Positions 14,801-18,946 of a DNA stretch of 18,946 nucleotides are shown piece after piece; the first letter of the stretch is position 1; every line of letters starts with the position of its first letter. The notes below the pieces were generated by a model. It was not told the origin of the DNA and ran no database searches. It saw only the letters and a program-made list of their open reading frames with translations. A program made the position numbers and the translations under genes. Origin of the DNA: DASWRT01 sp036403035 (GTDB lineage: Bacteria; Pseudomonadota; Alphaproteobacteria; ATCC43930; CGMCC-115725); assembly GCA_036403035.1 (NCBI GenBank), contig DASWRT010000528.1, forward strand, positions 1-18,946. The letters run 5' to 3'.

Positions 14801-14941
14801 GTCGGTGCTGTATCGCCCGCGGCTGAAGGCGTCGAACAGGACCTCGCCCTTCAGCTCGCGGCGCAGCCGATCTTCAAGGCCGGCGCCGCCTGCCCTCGGG
14901 CGCGGTGTCGGCGCGTCTCGCGACGGAGAGTCGAGCGGCAT
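11840..14941 (-). CDS. Single-chain FAD-linked and Fe-S oxidase (GlcD-GlcF fusion, glycolate/D-lactate dehydrogenase type)
   Basis: This 1033-residue flavoprotein oxidises a 2-hydroxy acid and passes electrons through Fe-S clusters, probably to quinone at the inner membrane. The FAD-binding PCMH domain covers about residues 50-280 (LPRGGGTSQCGQ, 82-93; GGMTANNSAG, 155-164; LLVGSEGTLAFF, 255-266). The FAD-oxidase C-domain follows, ending SGEHGDG (484-490) and FNPGKI. A ferredoxin-like region has C569, C575 and C584, then C629, C632, C635 and C639. Two CCG-type segments close the protein (CCGRTF 828-833, EPSC 867-870, HCHQK 927-931, CCGMAG 958-963). Residues about 726-768 are an in-frame palindromic repeat in the linker. 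The ATG at 14941 has GAGG at good spacing. It is coupled to the GntR gene by GTGA. Glycolate is the favoured substrate from context; D-lactate or another 2-hydroxy acid is possible. Confidence 0.92.
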   Translation of the reverse strand: MPLDSPSRDAPTPRPRAGGAGLEDRLRRELKGEVLFDAFSRGRYSTDASIYQIEPVGVVVPEDRDDVAAAIAIAREEGVPVLPRGGGTSQCGQTVGRALVVDCSKHMNRLLSVDAAARRAVVQPGLVLDRLNKTLRKDGLFFPVDVSTSSRATLGGMTANNSAGSRSLRYGIMVQNVRAIDAVLADGTAVRAGEVPGNFGEEVAPERYRDLVRTMRALHRREADEIETRFPKLMRRVGGYNIDTIDDSGHNMAKLLVGSEGTLAFFNEIEIGLQPIPPHKVLGICHFPTFHGAMDSAQHIVKLGPTAVELVDRTMIELSRDIAMFRPVVERFVKGQPAALLLVEFAGEDADDNLRRLRQLVELTGDLGYPDAVVEAVDPAFQSAVWEVRKQGLNIMMSMKGDGKPISFIEDCAVRLEDLAEYTDRLTKIFRKHGTDGTWYAHASVGCLHVRPVINLKQEIEVRKMRAIAEEAFAMVREYKGSHSGEHGDGLVRSEFHEAMFGPRIARAFEEVKDAFDPAGLFNPGKIVRPPKMDDRSLFRFKPDYAHLPIETTLDWSDWGGFGRAVEMCNNNGACRKSDPGVMCPSYRATSDEQHLTRGRANSLRLAVSGQLGPDALVSEAMKETMELCVSCKGCKRECPTGVDMARMKVEFLYQYRKRHGLSLRDRLVAYLPRYAPLASRLGPLLNLRNRVPFLAALGERIAGLSAARPLPEWHARPYRNVAAGVPPTPPLPRKAGGSFDGDAPSLSHHQSPSLFKGEGRGGGGNIASGQQHATATLDPTRDVVLLIDTFNRWFEPENARAAERLLRRAGYYVHAPALPAGDSRPLCCGRTFLSAGLVDEARREARRTLDALAPYVAAGIAIVGLEPSCLLTLRDEFAAMLPGAGTTALAARAMLLEEFVVAERAAGRFDVALGPVGAAKALLHGHCHQKAFGTAGAVAAALRLIPGLEVETFESTCCGMAGAFGYEAEHREVSMRIGELSVLPKMREAAPDTILVAGGTSCRHQIADGAGREAVHFARLLDRAVETAGSAS
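12648..12764. repeat. GC-rich palindromic repeat element inserted in frame in the oxidase gene
   Basis: Two hairpins lie side by side. The left has CCCTCCCCCTT at 12663-12673 facing AGAGGGAGGGGG to 12687. The right has CTCCCTCCCGCC (12726-12737) facing GCGGGGGAGGGG. The outer arms, CCACCCCCACCCC (from 12648) and GGGGTGGGGGG (from 12753), are also inverted, so the whole 117 bp can fold. The minus-strand reading is PPTPPLPRKAGG and SLFKGEGRGGGG, a string I recall from dispersed intergenic repeats in alphaproteobacteria. It keeps the oxidase frame open. Confidence 0.8.
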
Positions 14942-14950
14942 GACGTCCTC

Positions 14951-14966
14951 GATTGCATGCAGAATG
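14951..14966 (-). promoter_or_regulatory. Candidate GntR operator next to the oxidase start
   Basis: GATTGCATGCAGAATG is built on the palindrome TGCATGCA (14954-14961). It abuts the oxidase Shine-Dalgarno (14947-14950). Its reverse complement matches the site at 15046-15061 at 15 of 16 bases. FCD-type GntR regulators commonly bind short palindromes of this kind, and one is encoded in the same operon. Confidence 0.65.
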
Positions 14967-14994
14967 GGGGATCGTAGCGCGTTCGCGTATCATC

Positions 14995-15038
14995 GCCAAC
15001 CCAAGCTTTTCCTTTGTACCTCGCGAATTCGGGTTGGC
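14995..15038. promoter_or_regulatory. Inverted repeat inside the divergent promoter region
   Basis: GCCAACCC (14995-15002) and GGGTTGGC (15031-15038) are perfect inverted repeats separated by 28 bases, nested between the two TGCATGCA sites. They may be a second pair of half-sites for another regulator. Confidence 0.35.
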
Positions 15039-15045
15039 AGATTTG

Positions 15046-15061
15046 CATTTTGCATGCAATC
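15046..15061 (+). promoter_or_regulatory. Candidate GntR operator upstream of the aminotransferase gene
   Basis: CATTTTGCATGCAATC is the mirror partner of the site at 14951-14966; the two TGCATGCA centres are 97 bp apart. It ends 31 bp before the aminotransferase ATG, where it could block transcription or early elongation. The pair would let one regulator control both divergent arms. Confidence 0.65.
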
Positions 15062-15092
15062 TGACCGGACACTCTCAGCTGAGGTCGTCGCG

Positions 15093-16286
15093 ATGGTGCT
15101 GCATACCGGCAGGCATTTCCTCCAGATCCCCGGGCCGACCAACGTCCCGGACCGCGTGCTGCGCGCGATGGATTATCCGACGATCGATCATCGCAGCGCC
15201 GAGTTCGCCGCTATCGGACGCGAGGCGGTCGCCGGCATGAAGCGCGTCTTCAGGACGGCCGCGCATGTCGCGATCTATCCGTCCTCGGGCACCGGCGCGT
15301 GGGAGGCGGCGCTCGTCAACACGCTGTCGCCGGGCGACAAGGTGCTGATGGTCGAGACCGGGCATTTCGCGACGCTCTGGCGCGAACTTGCAAGCCGGCT
15401 CGGCCTGGATGTCGAGTTCATCCCCGGCGACTGGCGGCGCGGCGCCGATCCGGCGGCGGTCGAGGCGCGGCTTGCCGGCGACAAGGGGCATGAGATCAAG
15501 GCGGTCGCGGTCGTGCACAACGAGACCTCGACCGGCGTGACGAGCCGCATCCCCGAAGTGCGCAAGGCGATCGACCGCGCCGGCCATCCGGCGCTGCTGC
15601 TGGTCGACACGATCTCGTCGCTCGGCTCGATCGACTACCGGCACGACGAGTGGAAGGTCGACGTGACGGTGGCCGGCTCGCAGAAGGGGCTGATGCTGCC
15701 GCCGGGCCTCAGCTTCAATGCGATCTCGGACAAGGCGCTCGACGCGTCGAAGACGGCGAAGCTGCCGCGCTCCTACTGGGACTGGGGGCCGATCCTCGGC
15801 TCGAACCAGACCGGCTTCTTCCCGTACACGCCGGCGACGAACCTGCTCTACGGCCTCAACGAGGCGATCCGGATGCTGGAGGAGGAGGGGCTCGACGCGG
15901 TGTTCGCGCGGCATGCCCGCCATGGTGAGGCGACGCGCCGCGCCGCGCGGGCCTGGGGACTCGACCTGCTCGCGGTCGATCCGCGCGAGTACTCAAACGC
16001 CCTCACCGCCCTACTGATGCCGGACGGGTACGACGCCGACCGGCTGCGGCAGATGATCCTGGAGGCGTTCGACATGTCGCTGGGCGCCGGGCTTACGCGG
16101 CTCAAGGGCAAGGTGTTCCGCATCGGCCATCTCGGCAGCTTCAACGACCTGATGCTCGCGGGCACGCTCTGCGGCGTCGAGATGGGGCTGGCGCTCGCCG
16201 GCGTGCCGCACCGCAAGGGCGGCGTCGACGCGGCGATGGAGTATCTGACGACGCAGGCAATGCCGGCACAATCGGCGGTGGCATAA
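15093..16286 (+). CDS. Class V aminotransferase, serine/alanine-glyoxylate aminotransferase type
   Basis: This 397-residue PLP enzyme of the SgaA/AGXT group transfers an amino group from serine or alanine to glyoxylate, giving glycine. The N-terminal FLQIPGPTNVPDRVLRAM is diagnostic of this group. SSGTGAWEAAL (64-74) is the phosphate-binding loop, LVDTISSLGSID (170-181) holds the PLP-ring aspartate, and K198 in VAGSQKGLMLPPGL is the Schiff-base lysine. The C-terminal FRIGHLGSFNDLMLAGTLCGVE block is also typical. The ATG at 15093 has GAGGTC upstream; the frame is open further 5' but that part crosses the promoter. It is divergent from the oxidase, and the matching operators point to one pathway. 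Serine-glyoxylate activity, as in the methylotroph serine cycle, is possible, but no other serine-cycle gene is present here. Confidence 0.92.
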   Translation: MVLHTGRHFLQIPGPTNVPDRVLRAMDYPTIDHRSAEFAAIGREAVAGMKRVFRTAAHVAIYPSSGTGAWEAALVNTLSPGDKVLMVETGHFATLWRELASRLGLDVEFIPGDWRRGADPAAVEARLAGDKGHEIKAVAVVHNETSTGVTSRIPEVRKAIDRAGHPALLLVDTISSLGSIDYRHDEWKVDVTVAGSQKGLMLPPGLSFNAISDKALDASKTAKLPRSYWDWGPILGSNQTGFFPYTPATNLLYGLNEAIRMLEEEGLDAVFARHARHGEATRRAARAWGLDLLAVDPREYSNALTALLMPDGYDADRLRQMILEAFDMSLGAGLTRLKGKVFRIGHLGSFNDLMLAGTLCGVEMGLALAGVPHRKGGVDAAMEYLTTQAMPAQSAVA

Positions 16287-16307
16287 CCAGCCAGCTTCAA
16301 TCGACGG

Positions 16308-16345
16308 CTCCCAATGATCTCCCCGGACGGGGAGATCAGTGGGAG
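16308..16345. repeat. Strong REP-like hairpin between the aminotransferase and transporter genes
   Basis: CTCCCA (16308-16313) and TGATCTCCCC (16315-16324) pair with GGGGAGATCA (16329-16338) and TGGGAG (16340-16345): 16 base pairs, one A-G mismatch and a four-base GGAC loop. It starts 21 bp after the aminotransferase stop and ends 55 bp before the transporter start. There is no T tract, so partial termination, RNA processing or mRNA stabilisation in a two-gene operon is plausible. It may be a dispersed repeat. Confidence 0.6.
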
Positions 16346-16400
16346 AGGGAACAAAACTGCGAACGGCCGTGCGAAGAAGGCCGGGAGGAGACGGACTGAT

Positions 16401-17756
16401 ATGACGACTATCTCGGGCAAGGGATTCGTCCGCGAGGCACAGCGCATGTGCGGCACCGCGACCGGGCGGGTGCTGCTGATGCTGTGCCTGATGTACTTCA
16501 TCACCTACGTCGACCGGGTGAACCTCTCGACCGCGGCGCCGGTCATCAAGAAGGAGTTCGGGCTCAGCAACACCGAGCTGGGCTGGGTGCTGTCGGCCTT
16601 CGCCTATCCCTACGCGCTTTTTCAGATCGCGGGCGGCTTCGTCGGCGATCGGTTCGGTCCGCGGATGACGCTCGGCGTCTGCGGCTTCATCTGGGCAGTA
16701 GCAACCGTGCTGACCGGGTTCACCGGCGGCATCGCCTCGCTGTTCCTGGCGCGCGTGATGCTCGGCTTCGGCGAGGGCGCGACCTTCCCGACGGCAACGC
16801 GGGCAATGTCCAACTGGACGCCGAAGGGCGAGCGCGGCTACGCGCAGGGCATCACCCACTCGTTCGCGCGGCTCGGCAACGCGGTGACGCCGCCGGTCGT
16901 CGCGGCGCTGATCGCGTGGGTGACGTGGCGCGGCTCGTTCGTCATCCTCGGCCTCATCAGCGCCGTGTGGCTCGCCGTGTGGGTTCTGTATTTCCGCGAC
17001 GATCCGAAGACCCACCGCGGCGTCAGCCGGAGCGAGCTGGAGATCCTGCCGGACTACGACACACGGGGCGGAAAAGCGAAGACTGCCGCCGACCGCGTGC
17101 CCTGGGGTCGTCTCGTGCCCCGGATGATGCCGACGACGATCGTCTATTTCTGCTACGGCTGGACGCTCTGGCTGTACCTCACGTGGCTGCCGAGCTATTT
17201 CGTCCAGGCGCACGGTCTCAACCTCAAGGACTCGGCGATGTTCTCGTTCGGCGTGTTCTTCGCCGGCGTGATCGGCGACACGCTGGGCGGCGTCGTCAGC
17301 GACCGCGTCTATCAGCGGACCGGCGATCTCGCCAAGGCGCGGCGCAACACGATCCTGATCAGCCTGATCGGCTCGCTGCTCTGCCTTCTGCCGGTGCTGT
17401 TCGTGCAGAACCTCGTCGTGCTCGCGTTCTGCCTGTCCGGCGCCTTCTTCTTCCTGGAGCTGACGATCGGGCCGATCTGGTCGGTGCCGATGGACATTGC
17501 GCCGAAGCATTCCGGCGTCGCCAGCGGCATCATGAACACCGGTTCGGCGATCGCTGCGATCGTCTCGCCGCTCGCCTTCGGCTGGATCACCGACGTCACC
17601 GGCAATTTCACCCTGCCGTTCCTCGTATCGATCGCGCTGCTGCTGGTCGGCGCTGGGCTGAGCTTCCTGATGCGTCCGGACATCCAGATCGCCGACGACG
17701 GGCCGGCCGCGGATACGCTCGCCCCGCAGGGCGGCGTCGCGCGGCCGGCGCGCTGA
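16401..17756 (+). CDS. MFS transporter, anion:cation symporter (ACS) type
   Basis: This 451-residue inner-membrane transporter has about 12 predicted membrane segments. VLLMLCLMYFITYVDRVNLS forms segment one with the ACS-type YxDRxNLS motif. ELGWVLSAFAYPYALFQIAGGFVGDRFGPR follows, and FGEGATFPTATRAMSNWTP is the family signature after segment four. A central charged loop (YFRDDPKTHRGVS) precedes the second half. ACS members import organic acids such as glucarate, galactonate, tartrate or phthalate with protons. The ATG at 16401 follows GGAGGAG by about 11 bases; an upstream in-frame ATG falls inside the hairpin at 16308-16345 and is rejected. It follows the aminotransferase on the same strand and probably imports the acid that the oxidase consumes. 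Confidence 0.92.
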   Translation: MTTISGKGFVREAQRMCGTATGRVLLMLCLMYFITYVDRVNLSTAAPVIKKEFGLSNTELGWVLSAFAYPYALFQIAGGFVGDRFGPRMTLGVCGFIWAVATVLTGFTGGIASLFLARVMLGFGEGATFPTATRAMSNWTPKGERGYAQGITHSFARLGNAVTPPVVAALIAWVTWRGSFVILGLISAVWLAVWVLYFRDDPKTHRGVSRSELEILPDYDTRGGKAKTAADRVPWGRLVPRMMPTTIVYFCYGWTLWLYLTWLPSYFVQAHGLNLKDSAMFSFGVFFAGVIGDTLGGVVSDRVYQRTGDLAKARRNTILISLIGSLLCLLPVLFVQNLVVLAFCLSGAFFFLELTIGPIWSVPMDIAPKHSGVASGIMNTGSAIAAIVSPLAFGWITDVTGNFTLPFLVSIALLLVGAGLSFLMRPDIQIADDGPAADTLAPQGGVARPAR

Positions 17757-17784
17757 CGCTCAATCCACCATTCGGCCAAGCGAC

Positions 17785-17822
17785 GCGCCGGAGATCCTGC
17801 CGGAAGGCCGGATCTTCGGCGC
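17785..17822. terminator. Bidirectional terminator-like hairpin between convergent genes
   Basis: GCGCCGGAGATCC (17785-17797) pairs with GGATCTTCGGCGC (17810-17822) at 12 of 13 positions around a 12-base loop. It lies between the ends of the transporter (+) and carbonic anhydrase (-) genes and could serve both. There is no clear T tract on either side. Confidence 0.55.
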
Positions 17823-17852
17823 CGCCGAGCCGAAGCGGCGGGTGATACGTTC

Positions 17853-18539
17853 TCAGCCGGACTGAACGCGCGAGCTGTCGATCATGGAGAGCCGGTCCGG
17901 CATGCCCTCGGCCGCCGGCTCGAAGCGGCCGGTGGCGGGGTTGCGCACCAGCAGGCGGCCGGTGGCGACGCCGAAATACGCGCCGTGCAGATGCAGCTTG
18001 CCGCGCTCGACCAGCGTGCGGATGCAGGGGAACGTCATCAGGTTCTGCAGGCTGAGTTCGACCGCCGCCAATTCGAGCCGGCGAAGATAGGCGTCGCCGT
18101 CGTCCTTGTCCCGCGGGCCGAGGCTCTCGGCGGCGGGCGCGATCTGCGACATCCAGCGGCCGATGAAATCGCCCGGCGAGAGCGGTTCGATCTCGTCGGC
18201 GAAGGCGCGGATGCCGCCGCAGAGCGCGTGGCCGAGCACGACGATATGCTTGATCCGCAGCGCCTGCACGCCGAATTCGAGCGCCGCGCTGGTGCCGTGA
18301 TGCGAATCGCGGTCCGGCTCGTAGGGCGGCACCAGATTGGCGACGTTGCGCACCACCAGCAGCTCGCCGGGTGCGGCGTCGAAGATGACTTCCGGCGAGA
18401 CGCGCGAGTCGACGCAGCCGATGACCATGATCTCCGGCCGCTGCCCCTTCTCGGCCAGCATCTCATAGCGGGAGCGCTCGCCGGCAAAGCGACCGCCAAG
18501 GAAGGCGCGATATCCTTCGGTAAGCCGTTCGGGAAACAT
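17853..18539 (-). CDS. Beta-class carbonic anhydrase
   Basis: This 228-residue zinc enzyme interconverts CO2 and bicarbonate in the cytoplasm. The zinc ligands and catalytic dyad are intact: Cys42, Asp44 and Arg46 in GCVDSRV, His104 and Cys107 in GHALCGGI. LVVRNVANLVPPYE (61-74) and SAALEFGVQAL (84-94) are the usual conserved blocks. Length is typical of the CynT/Can group. The ATG at 18539 follows GAGGTGA at good spacing; the frame stays open upstream without family similarity. A TTGTCC and TACGGT pair on the minus strand (18587-18592 and 18563-18568) is a weak promoter candidate. It is convergent with the transporter and apparently monocistronic, serving general bicarbonate supply. Confidence 0.95.
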   Translation of the reverse strand: MFPERLTEGYRAFLGGRFAGERSRYEMLAEKGQRPEIMVIGCVDSRVSPEVIFDAAPGELLVVRNVANLVPPYEPDRDSHHGTSAALEFGVQALRIKHIVVLGHALCGGIRAFADEIEPLSPGDFIGRWMSQIAPAAESLGPRDKDDGDAYLRRLELAAVELSLQNLMTFPCIRTLVERGKLHLHGAYFGVATGRLLVRNPATGRFEPAAEGMPDRLSMIDSSRVQSG

Positions 18540-18657
18540 GCGATCACCTCTCCGTTCGCCACACCGTAATGTCGTATGGCCAGTGCGGACAAGCGGCGTT
18601 AACGGACCCATAGCAGAACTAGATCCCGCGCTGAAGTGTGCCAGCGCCCGACGCCTG

Positions 18658-18946
18658 CTACGCCGTCGTGAACGGCGTGTCGGCGGCGGTCGCGAGCTTG
18701 GCGAGCAGCCGCTCGAAGGCCGCGCGCTCCTCAGGCGTCAAGGCGCTCAGCAGCCGCGCTTCGGCGCCGAGAGCGAGCGGCACGATCTCGGCGTAAACCG
18801 CGCGCCCCGCCGATGTTAGCGCTAACACGGCGCGGCGGCGGTCGGCCGGATCGATCTCCCGCTCGATCCGGCCGGCCTCGAGGAGGCGCGCGACCGCCCG
18901 GCTCACCCGCACCTTGTCCATCGCGGTGCGTTCGCAGAGCGCGTTC
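18658..18946 (-). CDS. MarR family transcriptional regulator, C-terminal part (runs off the window)
   Basis: The last 95 residues of a MarR-type regulator are present; the N-terminus lies beyond the right edge. Reading in from the edge, NALCERTAMDKVRVSRAVAR is the recognition-helix region, with RLLEAGRIEREIDPADRRRAVLALTSAGRAVY as the wing and the start of the dimerisation helix. The DxxDRR wing motif (D-P-A-D-R-R-R) is intact. The last 35 residues form the C-terminal dimerisation helix. An internal ATG (18921) sits within the recognition helix and is not the start. The 118-bp gap to the carbonic anhydrase start holds no other gene. Its target and ligand are unknown. Confidence 0.9.
   Translation of the reverse strand, partial: NALCERTAMDKVRVSRAVARLLEAGRIEREIDPADRRRAVLALTSAGRAVYAEIVPLALGAEARLLSALTPEERAAFERLLAKLATAADTPFTTA

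Noticed and set aside
14805..15092. Upstream extension of the aminotransferase frame
   Set aside because: It would run antisense through the oxidase start and across both operator sites. Family similarity starts at 15093.
15093..16286. Serine-cycle methylotrophy locus suggested by the serine-glyoxylate-type aminotransferase
   Set aside because: No hydroxypyruvate reductase, glycerate kinase, malate thiokinase or malyl-CoA lyase gene is adjacent, whereas a 2-hydroxy-acid oxidase and transporter are.

Overview
The window is about 19 kb of high-GC DNA from what is most likely an alphaproteobacterium, possibly of the Rhodospirillales or Rhizobiales. The reasons are the DUF1491 gene, a XylX-type fumarylacetoacetate-hydrolase-fold dehydratase, a GC-rich palindromic repeat of a kind I associate with alphaproteobacteria, and strong GC bias at third codon positions. 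I find no rRNA, tRNA, CRISPR array, recognisable IS transposase or replication origin.

Left part (1-6057). A truncated gene reads out of the left edge. osmC (+) follows and overlaps, tail to tail, the end of a minus-strand glycogen pair, glgC-glgA, which is joined by a TGATG overlap. Further upstream on the minus strand is a two-gene unit coupled by ATGA: a XylX-like dehydratase and a DUF1491 protein, with two strong palindromes in front of it. An EamA-type exporter lies upstream of that unit.

Middle part (6178-11106), the accessory section. A small secreted protein (-) and a secreted vanadium-haloperoxidase-family enzyme (+) diverge from a 361-bp spacer rich in inverted repeats. Then comes a gene-poor stretch with a relic of a GntR/FCD regulator tail, a large inverted repeat, a lower-GC secreted beta-helix protein (-), an AT-rich spacer and an orphan Tat-type leader fragment. 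A perfect 62-bp direct repeat (8792-8853 and 11139-11200) brackets the beta-helix segment. The right copy is the 3' end of the intact GntR gene, so the layout resembles an integration or recombination scar.

Right part (11115-17756), a divergent catabolic module. A GntR/FCD regulator and a single-chain FAD plus Fe-S oxidase (GlcD and GlcF fused) are transcribed leftward. A serine/alanine-glyoxylate-type aminotransferase and an MFS carboxylate transporter are transcribed rightward. Two near-identical TGCATGCA-centred sites sit in mirror orientation next to the two start regions and are the likely operators. The simplest reading is uptake of a 2-hydroxy acid such as glycolate, oxidation to a 2-oxo acid such as glyoxylate, and transamination to an amino acid such as glycine. 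The oxidase gene carries an in-frame palindromic repeat that adds about 43 residues between its Fe-S and CCG domains.

Right end. A bidirectional terminator-like hairpin separates the transporter from a convergent beta-carbonic anhydrase gene. The window closes inside a MarR-family regulator gene.
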